From assembly GCF_900747795.2 (NCBI RefSeq), contig NC_041402.2:179637875-179701874 (forward strand): DNA of 64,000 nt, read 5' to 3'. The notes beneath the pieces are model-generated. The model did not search any database. It saw nothing but the letters and a program-made list of their open reading frames with translations, and was not told where the DNA came from. Of the stretch, positions 37,889 to 50,112 are shown one piece after another (positions within the stretch are counted from its first letter, which is position 1; each line of letters starts with the position of its first letter). Source of the DNA: Erpetoichthys calabaricus (taxonomy: Eukaryota > Chordata > Cladistia > Polypteriformes > Polypteridae). The position numbers and the translations under genes are program-made.

Positions 37889-38284
37889 TATTTGAGATCA
37901 TTTGTCTCCAGTGAGGGTCTTGTGCTGCCCACTTTATCTCCATATCCCCACTCTTTCTGGAAGCTGGTGCTGTGTTTCAAGTGATCCCTGCCCATCTGAG
38001 CCAAAGGCTATGAGTCTGATCATAGTCTATTCTCACTGCCCAGATCAGCCACAAATGCCCAGTTTTGCCCTACTGTACCCTTCCACTATCTCTTGGTACT
38101 TCTGGCCCAAATGGGCCACAGGCTCCAAGATCTGTCCACTCTCTAGCTGCCATATGTGGCTGCCAGTGCCAGTCAATGTTGCCCACATGTTGCAAGTCTT
38201 TAGGAGCCGGTTCAGCTGAGGCTGCCCAATTTTGAGCCCTTGCCTCTTAGTTTAACCTTAGACTTGCAGTGTGTCCAGGTGCTT

Positions 38285-38460
38285 ACAGACCTGTCTACAG
38301 AACATTAGAAGAATCGGGACGAGAACAGGCCGTTCAGCACAACAAAGCTCACCAGTCCTGTCCGCTTCATTCTTCCAAAATAACATCAAGTCGAATTCTG
38401 AAGGTCCCTAAAGTCCTACAGTCTACCACACTACTTGGTAGCTTAGTCCTGGTGAAGGTC
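38285..38460 (-). mobile_element. LINE tail fragment, minus strand
   Basis: The complement matches the tail of the LINE at 34405-34930 (CGGGACGAGAACAGGCCGTTC region). Confidence 0.6.
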
Positions 38461-38749
38461 CTTTCCATTCAGTTTACCCGTGGATGTCCTTGATGCCAAT
38501 TTTCAGATGAATCCTCAATCCAGGTGGTTCGTCATGTGGTGGATGCATGAAACGCGCCATCAGCGTGTGCTGCTAAACTCACCTCCTAAGTCATTCATTT
38601 CAGCCACAGGCTCTCAAGTGCGAGTCCATTTTAGGTGGACACTCCTTGGCACAACTCCAGTACCCTCCAATTCAGTCAATTGACCCCAGGCCTGAGTGCT
38701 GGTACTCGGTGGGCTAAAGTGGAGGAATTGGTGAAACCTGCTGGTGTTT

Positions 38750-38780
38750 CGGCTTCTTCATCCTCCTCCTCCTCCTCCTG
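38750..38780. repeat. (TCC)n microsatellite
   Basis: Short run of TCC units just before a Tc1 end. Confidence 0.8.
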
Positions 38781-38787
38781 CATACTG

Positions 38788-38998
38788 TACGTGGTGCCCT
38801 CAGAGAGTACTCGGACCCCTGCACTGTCTGCCCACTTTATTGAGGAGTAGATTTCATTTTAAATGGATAAATGTGCCATTTTTGCCTGTCTATCTACACT
38901 TGGTAACCCATAATGACACATTTTCAGAAAGGTTTACAAATTTCCTAAAAATCAAAAACTGAAATCTCTCATTTGTGTGAGTATTCAGTCCTTTGGTA
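38788..38998 (+). mobile_element. Tc1-like element end fragment
   Basis: Shares 'aaaaactgaaatctctcat' and the TIR-proximal region with the element at 20735-22325. No transposase part. Confidence 0.65.
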
Positions 38999-39422
38999 GA
39001 AGAGCACAAAGCAGTTCGGCCATGGGTGCCCATTACCACATTACCCAGCTTAGCCATCCCTGCCTATTGTATGTACTCAAATTCTGGATTAGCTATAGAT
39101 ACCCCGCCTGAGTCCCACCTACTGTTGGGCATTTAAATCCCAGTCTAGCCACAGGCTTCCAGTCTATTGGTGCCCTTAATGCCCATGGAGGTGCCCAGTA
39201 TGATCATTTCACGCCCTACACCCTCACTGGGTTTGGATACGTATGACCCATTTCAGCCAAGGCTCCCAGTGTGTCCTCATTCCCATTGTCCAGTTCATCA
39301 ATGGGCAGACGTTAGTGCAACTCCTAAGAGCCCACTTCACTTACCGCCTCGCCACCCAAATGCAGACAATCATCTTCAGGTCTTACCACAGCCTCTCAGA
39401 GTGAGTCCACGCTGCCCAGTTT

Positions 39423-39727
39423 CTATCCATCCATTATCCAACCCTCTATATTCTAACTACAGGGTCACAGGGGTCTGCTGGAGCCAATCCCAGCCAACAC
39501 AGGGCACAAGGCAGGAAACAAACCCCCAGTAAGGCGCCAGCCCACTGCAGGGCACACACAAACACAGACACCAAGCACACACTAGGGACAATTTAGGATC
39601 ACCAATGCACCTATGCTGCATGTCTTTGGACTGTGGGAGGAAACCCACACAGAAACGGGGAGAACATTCCCAGCGAACCCAGGTCTCCTTACTGCAAGGC
39701 AGCAGCACTACCCATTACGCCAGTGCC
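39423..39727 (-). mobile_element. V-SINE, minus strand, with 13-bp TSD
   Basis: CGCTGCCCAGTTT is repeated at 39410-39422 and 39728-39740. The tail is at the left and the tRNA-like head, slightly shortened, at the right. Confidence 0.9.
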
Positions 39728-40544
39728 CGCTGCCCAGTTTATCCTGGCATTTCCAGTCTAGTGTTTCAGCCCCAGTCCATAGTTGGCCTGTTTGAGTCAT
39801 CACCTTCTACTCCACTGTGCCCACATCTTCACTGCTCGGCTCAACCCCATACTGCCCAGTTCAGCCATTCACCCACAGGGCATTGGATAGAACCCCATAT
39901 TCTCCATGACCCTGCTCAGGATAAATGGGTTTGGAAAACCTTCACAAACCAGTTCAGCCATGGGTGCCCATTACCACATTGCCCATCTTAGCCATCCCTG
40001 CCTATTGTGCGTACTCACATTCTGGATTAACCGTAGATACCCTGCCTGAGTCCCACCCAGTGATGGGTATTTAAATCCCAGTCCAACCACACACTTCCAG
40101 TCTAATTGTGCCCTTAATGCCCACGGAGGTGGAAAACCTTCACAAACCAGTTCAGCCATGGGTGTCCAGTGCGAGTCCCCACCTCTCAATTCAGATGCAC
40201 ACATTCAGTCCTCCCCTCATCCTTCTGACAAAGGTGCTCAGTGTGTGAGGGTCCCCATGTTGCCCGGCTTAGCCATTCATGCCGCATTATTGTGGTGGAA
40301 ATTGGCTTATAGCGCCTCACATGTGCAGCCTCATCTTCACATGGACAGCTAATTTAATTAAAGAGACCCACCAACTGAGCACAAATAGACCACACAGTCA
40401 GATTGGTACCACCAAAGCAGGTGCCCACTCACTGCGCTGCTTTCTATTGGAGGTGTCCCCCTTCAGCTGTGTGGGAATGTGGCGGTCACCCACACCGGGC
40501 GCTCTTCTCACTGTCCCTTGAAAGAATTATCATGGAGACTCCTG

Positions 40545-41855
40545 AGTTTGTGATTTTGGTTCGTCGTTTTGAGAATGACACAAATATGAATTTTCACAAA
40601 GTTTGCTGCCTCAGTTTTTATGATGGCCATTTGCATAAACTCCAGAATGTTCTGAAGAGTGATCAGATGAATTGTGATTAATTACAAAGTCCCTCTTTAC
40701 TATGAAAATGAACTTCATCCCAAATACCACTGCATGCCAGCCCTGCCACCAAAGGACCTGCTGACGTCACTTCAATGATCCTCTCATTCACACAGGTGAG
40801 AGTGTGTGACGAGGACAAGGCTGGAGGTCACTCCGTCATGCTGATCGAGTTACAATAGAGAGGTGAAGAAGGCTTCAGGGCGCCCAAGAAAGTCCAGCAA
40901 GCGCCAGGAGCATCTTCTAAAGTTGATTCAGCTATGGGTACCACCAGGGCAGAGCTTGCTCAGGAATGGCAGCAGGCAGGCAGGTGTGAGTGAGGCGAAG
41001 ACTTTTGGGGGATGGCCTGGTGGGCGTCAAGAAGGGCGGCAAAGAAGCCAAGAAAAACATCAGGGACAGACTGATATTCTGGGATTGGACTGCTGAGGAC
41101 TGCTGGGGTCAAGTCATTCTCTCTGATGACTCCCCTTTCTGATTGTTTGGGGCATTCCAGAAAAAAAAAGGTGAGTGGCGCCGTCAACAGTCCTGTGTCA
41201 GGCCAACAGTAAAGCATCCTGAGACCATTCATGTCACGTGGGGTTGCTTCTCAGCCAAGGCAGTGGGCTTACTCACAATTTGGCATAAGAACACAGCCCT
41301 GAATAAAGAATGGGACCAATACCTCCTCAGAGAGCAACTTTTCCCAACCATCCAAGAACAGTTTGGTGACCAACAATGAACAATCCAGCATGATGGAGCA
41401 CCGGGCCATAAGGAAAAAGTGACAACTAAGTGGCCCAGGGAACAAAACATTGAAATTTGGAGTCCATGGCCAGGAAACTCCCCAGATCTTAATCCCATTG
41501 AGAACTTGTGGTCAATCCTCAAACAAAAAAACACCAATTCTGACAAACTCCAAGCATTGATTATGCAAGAATGGGCTGCCATCAGTCAGGATTGGGCCCA
41601 GAAGTTGATTGCCAGCCTGCCAGGGTGAACTGCAGAGGTCGTGAAAAAGAGAGAAGGGCCAACACTGCAAATATGGACTCTTTACATAAACGTAATGTCA
41701 TTGTCAATAAAAGCCTTTGAAACTTCTGAACTGCTTGTAATTCTACTTCAGTAAACCACAGAAACATCTGACACAAAGATCTAAAAACACTGAAGCAGCA
41801 AACTTTATGAAAACCAACACTGGGGTCATTCTCAAAACCTTTGGCCTCGACTGTA
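40545..41855 (+). mobile_element. Tc1-like DNA transposon
   Basis: TIR pairing: TTTTGAGAATGAC..CACAAAGTTTGCTGCCTCAG at the left matches the complement of the right end. The + strand transposase is readable in long pieces: ASGRPRKSSKRQEH (N-terminal) and 'SPDLNPIENLWSILKQK' near 41480-41540, the final catalytic motif. It is better preserved than its neighbours but still has stops and shifts. Confidence 0.85.
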
Positions 41856-41899
41856 CAGTTACTCTTAATTTCGTTGTGTATTTGAGTGTCTTGTTGCTA

Positions 41900-43470
41900 C
41901 AGTTGAAGTCAGAAGTTTCCACACACTTGGGGTGAATTCTTTAAAACTCGTTTTCTAAGCCCTCCTAACAAACTCTACTTTTGGCACATCGTTTAAGACG
42001 TTTGCTTTGTGCCGAGCTAAAGCCATTTATTCCATCAATGTTCACAGAGCTCAGTGTATTTCACTTTTTATTGACAATGTCACAATTCCAGTGTGTCACA
42101 AGTTGACATCCACTTTGTCATCTGTGGCTGTAAACACTTTGGAAAATTCCAGAAAATGATGTCAGGACTTTAGGTAATTCGACAATTTGCTTCTGCTTGC
42201 CTGTTAGCCTACTTGGAGTCACCATGTGGATGGATGTTAAGGCCGACCATCAAAACTCCTGGCCTTTCTACTTGACATAATAGGAAAAATCAAAAGAAAT
42301 CGGCCAAAGCCTTGTGGACCTCCACACATCGGCTTCATCCTTGGGAACAATTACCAAATACGATATCTGAAGGTTCCACGTTCATCTGTACAAACAATAT
42401 GAAAGTATGAACACCACGGGACCACCCAGCCGTCATACTACTCAGGTATAGGAGACACATTGTGTCTCGTAGAGAAGAATGGACTTTGGCACAAAAAGTG
42501 CAAATCAATCCCAGAACAGCAGCAAAAAGACCTTGTGAAGATGCTGGAGGACATGGATAGACCACCATAAAACGAGTTGGACATCAACAGAACCTGAAAG
42601 GAGCTCACAAGGAAGAAGCCTCTGCTCCAAATCCACCACAAAAAAGCCAGACTGCAGTTTGCCATAACACAAGGGGGCAAAGATCTGATCTTCTGGAGAA
42701 ATGTCCTCTGGTCTGATGAATCCAACCTGGAACTGTTTGGCTATAATGGCCATCATTATGTTTGGAGCTAAAAGGGTGAGGCTTGTAAGCCAAAGAACAC
42801 CATCTGGACCGACAAGCATTAGGGTAGAAGCATCATGTTGGGGGGCTTTACTACAGGAGGGACTGGCACACATCCCAAAATAGATAGCATCACAAGGAAG
42901 GGAAATGATGAAGATATACTGTAACAACTTCTCAAGAGCTCAGCAAGGAAGTTGAAGCTCAGTCACAAATTGGTCTTCCAAATGGACAAGGACCATGAGC
43001 AGCCCTCCAAAGTGGTGTCAAAATGGCCTAAGGACAACTAGGTCAAGGGATTGGAGTTGACGATTGAACTGAAAAAGCATTTGTGAGTGAGGAGGCCTAC
43101 AGGCCTGTCCCAGTTACACCAGTTCTGTCTGGAGTGATGGGCCAAAATTCCAGCAACTTCTTGTAAGAAGAATGAGGAAGGAGACCAGAAACGTTTGGCT
43201 CATGTTAAACAATTTAAAGGCAAAGCTAGTAAATATGAACAAAGTAGATGTCAACTTGTGACCCACTGGAATTGTGATATAGTTAATAAAAAGTGAAATA
43301 CTTGGTGGCCTGTGAACATTTTTTGATAAAGACTTTAGCCCTGCACAGAGCAGAGGTCTTAAATGATATGCCAAGTGTATAGTTTATTAGTACAAAATCT
43401 GTGGAGGGCTTAGAAAGTGAGCTTTAAAGAATTCACCCCAAAGTGTATGGAAACGTTGGACTTTAGCTGC
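41900..43470 (+). mobile_element. Sleeping Beauty-type Tc1 element, degraded
   Basis: The left end CAGTTGAAGTCAGAAGTTTC and the right end (complement CAGCTAAAGTCCAACGTTTC, then CATACACTTTGGGGTGAATTC) resemble the IR/DR type of salmonid-like Tc1 elements. Inner direct repeats occur near 42090-42120. Transposase remnants include 'KKPDCSLP' and 'SGLMNPTWNCL'. Heavily broken. Confidence 0.8.
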
Positions 43471-44160
43471 ATATCTAGAGGTACGAGATAGCAGGGGTCT
43501 GTACCCATGGCTGCAGGCGTGGAGCATCGCCCCCTATCAACAGATCGTCTGTCAGTGAAGCAACTCCTCAATCTTCTCAAGTCAACCTCATCACTGTGGA
43601 GGCGGTGGAGAGTAAGAAACTGTGAATGACCTCAAGAGGTTTTAGTATGGAAAGAACCGTAGAGCTACCTTCATGAGTCAGCTGGCTTGGAACAGACAGA
43701 TAGAAAGTTAATGGAAAGACTGATATCTAAAAATGGTGGAGCTGTGGCAGAAACGTGGACTGAAAACCTGAGAGATGGGTGGACACTAAACCATTAATGA
43801 ATTCCTGCAGCTGGCGTCTGGACCAAGAGGCATCACCAGCACAGTCGCCGATGTTTCTTTTTGTACAGGACTGGTAGAGAGCCTTGGTAGGAAGATGTAG
43901 CAGCGCTACCGGGGAGTAAAAACTTCAACTCCCAGCAGCCCCTGCAGTGGCTCGGATTGGACATATGCGAAGGGTGCAGGGGCTGCTGGGAACAAAAAGA
44001 CCAGCGCGAGTTTTAAATGCAGGAGACAGGAAGACTGTGTTGTGTCTGGGGTTCTCCGTCTGTTTTGTCTTCCCGATCTTTGCCCGTGGATTATTGTTCT
44101 TTGTCCCGTGTGTACGGACTGCCTGGTGTCTGCCTGCTGCGTGAGGACTGAAAGTAGCTC
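43471..44160. other. Intergenic sequence with a 17-bp perfect palindrome
   Basis: 43930-43946 and 43975-43991 are exact inverted repeats (TCCCAGCAGCCCCTGCA). Otherwise nothing recognised. Confidence 0.5.
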
Positions 44161-46345
44161 AAAGTGCTTTACATAATGAAGAAAAGAAAAATAAAAGACA
44201 AAATAAGAAATTAAAATATGGCAACATTAATTAACATAGAAAAGAGTAAGGTCCGATGGCCAGGGGGGACAGAAAAAACAAAAACAAAAAAAACTCCAGA
44301 CGGCTGGAAAAAAAAAAAAAATCTGCAGGGGTTCCAGGCCATGAGACCACCCAGTCCCCTCTGGGCATTCTACCTAACATAAATGAAATAGTCCTCTTTG
44401 TAGTTAGGGTTCTCACGGAGTCACTTGATGGTGATGGTCATACAGACTTCTGGCTTTTAATCCATCCATCATTTTTGGAACATCATGGTGCTTTGAGTAG
44501 ATGGTGGTGGTGTAAGCCACCACCAAAGGACACCGGAAAAGGAAACAGAAGAGAGAGTAGGGGTGAGTGCAGATTTTAGAGCCACCATGAATAGTTATTA
44601 TAATGAATTGGATATACAGAGTATCAGGATTAAATTAAAGTGAAGTTATGAGAAGGCCATGTTAAAGTAATGTGTTTTCAGTAGTTTTTTAAAGCGCTCC
44701 ACTGTATTAGCCTGGCGAATTCCTACTGGCAGGCTATTCCAGATTTTAGGTGCATAACAGCAGAAGGCCGCCTCACCACTTCTTTTAAGTTTTGCTCTTG
44801 GAATTCTAAGGAGACACTCATTTGAGGATCTGAGGTTACGATTTGGAATATAAGATGTCAGATATTCCGATATATAAGATGGGGCGAGATTATTTAAGGC
44901 TTTATAAACCATAAGCAGAATTTTAAAGTCAATCCTGAATGACACAGGTAACCAGTGTAGTGACATCAAAACTGGAGAAATGTGCTCGGATTTTGTTTCC
45001 TTGTTGGGATTCTAGCAGCTGCATTCTGCACTCGTTGCAAACGATTTATGCCTTTTTTGGGTATTCCTGAGAGGATTGCGTTACAGCAGGGGTGGGCAAA
45101 GTCATTCCTGGAGGGCCGCAGTGGCTGCAGGTTTTTGTTCCAACCCAGTTGCTTAATTAGAAAACAATCCAAACCAATAATTACATTTCATGGCTTGTTG
45201 GTGCTTTAACTCTGCTATGTCAAGTCATTCTCATATCCTAGATTTTTTTTTCATTCTAAGGATATCATCCAAATACTTTGAAGTGTAAAACGGATGGGTA
45301 ATTCTCAGTCCTTCACTTTTTTCTCTTCTCTTTCCTTCCAAGTATTTAATTAAACCAAATAGTGCACGATAAATACACACAGGTGTAAAGGGTAACAAGC
45401 AAAATGGATAACTGCTGGTTTCTTTTGTCATTTGCATCTTATTGCTAATAAGGAGCAACTAAAAACCGAGAATGCAGCTGTTTAAGACTTAAATAAGCAA
45501 TAAGGGTTCAAAATCTTAATGAGGGAGACAACTAAAATGAAGCAGAAGTGTTTCTAGAGCAATAAGTACTTCTTACTAAACAATTGGGTTGGAACAAAAA
45601 CCTGCAACCACTGCGGCCCTCTAGGAATGACTTTGCCCACCCCTGCGTTACAGTAATCTAGCCGACTGAAAACAAACGCGTGATCTAATTTCTCAGTATC
45701 TTTCAATGATATAAGAGGTCTAACTTTTGCTATGTTTCTTAAATGAAAAAATGCTGTCCTAGTGATCTGATTAATATGCGATTTAAAATTCAGATTACAG
45801 TCAATAGTTACCCCTAAGCTTTTTACCACCGTTTTGACTTTTAATCCTAATGCATCCAGTTTATTTCTAATAACCTCATTGTATCCATTATTGCCAATCA
45901 CTAAGATTTCAGTTTTCTCTTTATTTAGCTTGAGAAAGTTACTATTCATCCATTCTGAAATACAAGTCAGACATTGTGTTAGTGAATCAAGAGAATCGGG
46001 GTCATCAGGTGCTATTGATAAATACAGCTGTGTGTCATCAGCATAGCTGTGGTAGCTCACGTTGTGTCCTGAGATAATCTGACCTAACGGAAGCATGTAG
46101 ATTGAGAAAAGCAGCGGACCCAGGATAGAGCCTTGTGGAACACCATATAGGATATCATGTGTCTTTGAGTTGTAATTACCACAACAAACAAAGAATTTTC
46201 TCCCTGCCAGGTAGGATTCAAACCAATTTAAGACGCTGCCAGAGAGGCCCACCCATTGACTAAGGCGATTTCTAAGAATATTATGATCAATGGTGTCAAA
46301 TGCGGCACTCAGATCTAAGAGGATGAGAACATTTATCTGCATTTA
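44160..46345 (-). mobile_element. L2-type LINE, 5'-truncated, minus strand
   Basis: A long open part on the reverse strand (46342 down to 45654) encodes the reverse transcriptase core: LDLSAAFDTIDHN, VPQGSILGPLLF, SYADDTQLYLS. The carboxyl part is at 44646-44969 (SLHWLPVSFRIDFKILLMVY). A 3' UTR follows to about 44160. The catalytic YADD box is intact. Split by a hAT MITE at 45087-45645. Confidence 0.9.
45087..45645. mobile_element. hAT-type MITE with 8-bp TSD, inside the L2 LINE
   Basis: TIRs: CAGGGGTGGGCAAAGTCATT at the left and its complement at the right. CGTTACAG (8 bp) is repeated at 45079-45086 and 45646-45653. 559 bp, no transposase. Confidence 0.93.
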
Positions 46346-46900
46346 CCCGCAAATCATTTACATTAGCACGGCAGTTTATCCTGGTGAAGTTTTTTTTTTT
46401 TTATTTACAATAAATATTTTTTTGCACACACATTCAGTTTGCCACTATTACTATAACAGTACATTTAGCACAAAAGTTTACAGCTAACGCGGGGGTGGGG
46501 GCGTGGAAAGTGGGTGGAGTCAAGAGATTCACCTGACAGGGGCGTCGTCTTACGGGCCTCAGAATGTCTCTGGTCTCTGAAAACTGTCCTGACTGCAGCT
46601 GGACTCTATTGGGGTAGGACTGTTCTTTCCATTTACGTACAGCGACCTGACCTCTGGATTATTTAGTCTCCATCATTTAACAACATTGGTTGCCGTTTCC
46701 TATGGACTTTATCGTGTGTGGTTTTCGTTAGTTGTTTGTTGCTGCTGAGTTCATGTTTTTTGCGTAAATCCCGGAAATGGAACTGGGTTAGGATCGTTTT
46801 AGTTTGTGTAGATAGATTTCATATATTATTGTTTATAACATTCGTCAATTTCTGTTTTAATGCTGTTTGCTTCTTTGTTCTCTGTGAGGGAGTGTGCGTG
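46346..46900. other. Spacer between LINE and hAT element
   Basis: AT-rich; nothing recognised. Confidence 0.4.
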
Positions 46901-47099
46901 AGTCGGGCCAGTGCCGGACTGGGAAGCTTATTCAGGCCGGGAATCCCAAGTCTAACTCAGGCCACACAATATACATCAGTTTTCTTGTACAGGCACAGAC
47001 CCAAAAAAACTAACAAACACCATTTTGTCTTGGAAGTTTTTATGAATGAAGAGACAGTCAGCTTTTACACATACATTTCCCTCATAAATATTAGTCTCA

Positions 47100-47232
47100 T
47101 GTGGTGGGCTGGCGCCCTGCCCGGGGTTTGTTTCCTGCCTTGCCGCACTGTGCTGGCTGGGATTGGCTCCAGCAGAAACCCCGTGACCCTGTAGTTAGGA
47201 TATAGCGGGTTGGATAATGGAGGGATAGATGG
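47100..47232 (+). mobile_element. Short V-SINE-tail insertion with 12-bp TSD
   Basis: Tail only, from TGTGGTGGGCTGGCGCC. ATATTAGTCTCA is repeated at 47088-47099 and 47233-47244. Confidence 0.9.
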
Positions 47233-47271
47233 ATATTAGTCTCAAGACAACCTCTGATAAAGTGTGGAACA

Positions 47272-47481
47272 TTCATTCATTCATTTTCCAACCCGCTGAA
47301 TCCGAACACAGGGTCACGGGGGTCTGCTGGAGCCAATCCCAGCCAACACAGGGCACAAGGCAGGAACCAATCCCGGGCAGGGTGCCAACCCACCGCAGGA
47401 CACACACAAACACACCCACACACCAAGCACATACTAGGGCCAATTTAGAATCGCCAATCCACCTAACCTGCATGTCTTTGG
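47272..47481 (-). mobile_element. V-SINE, 5'-truncated, minus strand, with 13-bp TSD
   Basis: Ends within the central domain (CTGCATGTCTTTGG). AAAGTGTGGAACA is repeated at 47259-47271 and 47482-47494. It inserted 27 bp from the TSD of the previous SINE. Confidence 0.9.
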
Positions 47482-47699
47482 AAAGTGTGGAACAACACTT
47501 CATAAATAAATCAACCATGTAGTTCTTTAATATTTATATCAAGACAAACATGCAAAAAGCACTGAACCACAAAAAGTAGTTGTCATTGGAACCCACAGTG
47601 CATAGATTATGTTTGCAGTTTCAACTGTGAATCTGGAATCTCCACAGCCGCCGTCAGTGTCTGGATGGTAATGCTGAATGCTCTTCGGTTTAACTGTCA

Positions 47700-48060
47700 G
47701 CACGTGAGAGACGCACTTAAAATAAAGTAAAACCAAGACACGTTCATTAAAAAACTTATCATGAAATAAAGAACTACATGTACATTTAAAAACAGAAATC
47801 ATTCCACTCACATACGTGTTTCATTAAAAAAAATAAAAAACATTTTGTGTAGCTTATTCAGTCACTCTTATTATAGTGCTAAGGTTTTTACTGTAGAGCG
47901 CGAGAGACACACTTAAAATAAAGTAAAAACAAGACACGTTCATTAACAAACATCATGAAATAAAGAACAGGTACCTTTAAAAACACAAATCATTCCATAC
48001 ACATACGTATTTCATTAATAAAAAAATAAAATAAAACATTTCGTGTAGTTTATTCAGTCA
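47700..48060. repeat. Tandem duplication, ~195-bp unit, inside the hAT element
   Basis: 'ACTTAAAATAAAGTAAAA..AAGACACGTTCATTAA' through 'GTAG(C/T)TTATTCAGTCA' occurs at 47713-47865 and again at 47910-48060. A third, weaker start lies near 48285. Confidence 0.8.
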
Positions 48061-48594
48061 AAGGGAAAAAAAATGTTAAAAATGTGACCAAACGCACTTC
48101 GTTACAATTTGAAACAAAAATAAAACCAATAAATACACAGTAACAAATACCAAAACCCATACAACATCCAAATATAATTCAAAGTATATTATAAACTTTT
48201 AAACAATCTTCATATATAACTTTAATCACAAAAGCACCAGACGTACGCACCTCTCAAAATTGCGCTCCTGTTTAGCTGTCAGAGCGCGAGACGCACACAA
48301 AGTCAAAACTTGACTTGAACAAAAACAAGAAACCATCCAAGCAGAAACCAGAAAAGAAACCCTCCACCGTTAAACCGAAAGGATTTGTGCTCACTACAGA
48401 GCAATAACGCCTGCTCATTTTCCAGTATAATAACATTATATAATTTAACCATTAGTTTATTTCACTGGTGAAATAATTTCACTGAATGCCAGGCCGGTCA
48501 GCAGGCCACCTGGAAAGCTCCCGCTGATTGCACACGTCAGTCCGGCTCTAAGTCGGGCCAAGGCTGGGTTCGTTCCTGCTGTCCCCACCAAAAA

Positions 48595-49146
48595 TCCTCT
48601 TTAATAAAATCCCTGTGTGCGTCCAGGTGTCCGTGTGTGTGTGTCTTCTGGTGAAGTGTGCATGCGCGGGGCACGGTGCGATGCGCGATATTACTGTCAC
48701 AGAAAGTTACAGGCATTTTACGGAAATACAAACCAGTATTACTGCGAGAGGAAATTAAAGGTACACAATACAGTGACTCATATTACAGCCACATACAAGC
48801 CAGTATTACTGTCAGAGGAGATTAAAGGCATATTACCGACGCGCACGCCTGTATTACCGCCAGAGAAAATTAAAGGTATATTACGGACGTACAAGCCAGG
48901 GGACGTACAAAACGGTATTACTGTCGCAGAAAATTAAAGACACACAATACACGGCGGCAGCCCACGAAGAACGGTCAGCTCAGCAAGTAAACATCAACAA
49001 AAGAAAGGCTGAAAGAAAGACAAAGAAAAATACGACCAACAAAAAGAATGAGGTCAAAGTCCCTTGCTATTTAATATAGACTGTTCCTACTAATGTTTAT
49101 GCACTACTGTACTAGCGCCCGTTATTGTAACGGGCTTAATGACTAG
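48595..49146 (+). mobile_element. Candidate non-autonomous Helitron carrying a minisatellite
   Basis: Starts TCCTCTTTAATAAAATCCC after an A. Near its end is the hairpin GCCCGTTATTGTAACGGGC, then TTAATGA and CTAG before a T, which matches Helitron termini. No Rep/helicase ORF is present. The 5' end is less certain than the 3' end. Confidence 0.6.
48690..48945. repeat. Imperfect ~55-bp minisatellite
   Basis: About five copies of a unit containing TATTACTGTCAGAGGAAAT, TAAAGGYATATTAC and ACRAGCCAG. Confidence 0.75.
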
Positions 49147-49159
49147 TAATAAATAAATC

Positions 49160-49977
49160 ACCATCAACAGGCGGTGTGAATCTTAGCTGTTTTTTTTTTT
49201 CAGACAGCTGGAAAGACAGAAGTGATGAAGACGTGGGCCTGCTGAGTCCCCATAGTAGCCATTGTAGCTCCACTGACCTGGTGGAAAACAGATGTTATCA
49301 AAGGAGAAAGCCCTGAGGGTCAGATCACTTTCTGCCAGTCTGATGAAGGTGTTCATGAGAGGAACTAGGGGTCTGTTGAATAACCCGTCTGCAGGTACTG
49401 AGACCTTCATCACGAGGAATGACCACGTACTGAGAAGTGACGTCCATGATGAGGATAAAGCAGTCAGGAAACTAACTGGAGAGTGTGGTTAGTATCTTTA
49501 AAGTATGAGTTGAGGGGATATCTGCAGGTGGTCTCATAAGACTGCCAAAGAAAGCTGAAATATGAGGGGTGGGACAGTTTCGGTGTCCAGGGTTGTCCAG
49601 TTTGTGGAGAAGCTAAAACTGAGATCATCTATAAGTTTTCAGTTAGAACTGGGAGGTGATTTCCTTTGTGCCGATGAGTTATTATTATTATTATTAAGAG
49701 AAGCTGTAGATTTGAATTCTGGCTGGTAATCATCTGTCAGATCCTGTGTGAGGGGAAGATAAGCAGTCATATTTACAGAGTCATTTTGAAGGTCCTCCTG
49801 CCACTAAATGTAGCCATATGTGCCACAATGCAAGGCCTCAGGACCCAGTTTGGCTACGATGCCCACCGATGTGTTCAGACTCAGACATCTGGTAGGTCTG
49901 TGGCCATTACACTGTCCACCTCAACTTCACAAAACTAGAACATCTGGGTCTTCCAGGTTGCTCCAGCAGCAGATCAG
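49160..49977. other. Upstream region of the lipase-family gene
   Basis: A short (TTA)n run at 49680-49695. No other repeat or coding signature recognised. Confidence 0.4.
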
Positions 49978-50112
49978 GTGACCAGGTCCCTTCTAATAAG
50001 CCCCGCCCCTTGTTATCTACACAAAAGGCTGCTGTCTGCTTTATTTGCATATGGCGCTGCTCGATGTGTCATACTGGGAGAGCCGAGGGACACTTCCTGC
50101 TCGGAGGGTACA
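49978..50112 (+). promoter_or_regulatory. Putative promoter of the lipase-family gene
   Basis: GC box (CCCCGCCCC at 50001-50009) and an octamer-like TTTATTTGCATAT about 70 bp before the start codon. No clear TATA box. Location and motifs only; activity is not shown. Confidence 0.35.

Larger units (their letters stand above)
37895..40500. repeat. Degenerate minisatellite-like domain
   Basis: Repeated, diverged copies of 'TGCCCAGTTCAGCCA', 'CAGGCTCCCAGT' and 'GAGTCC' recur every few tens of bases across the region. A ~180-bp segment at 39005-39185 is repeated at 39955-40135. A LINE tail, a Tc1 end and a SINE are inserted. Confidence 0.55.
46909..48550. mobile_element. hAT-type DNA transposon, non-autonomous, with nested SINEs
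   Basis: The left end CAGTGCCGGACTG and the complement of the right end TAGAGCCGGACTG form TIRs. AGTCGGGC (8 bp) is duplicated at 46901-46908 and 48551-48558. No transposase ORF. It contains V-SINEs at 47100-47232 and 47272-47481 and a tandem duplication at 47700-48060. Confidence 0.85.

Noticed and set aside
45554-46342. 262-codon minus-strand ORF as a possible host gene
   Set aside because: It is the reverse transcriptase of an L2-type LINE (YADD, PQGS motifs) and runs into a hAT MITE.
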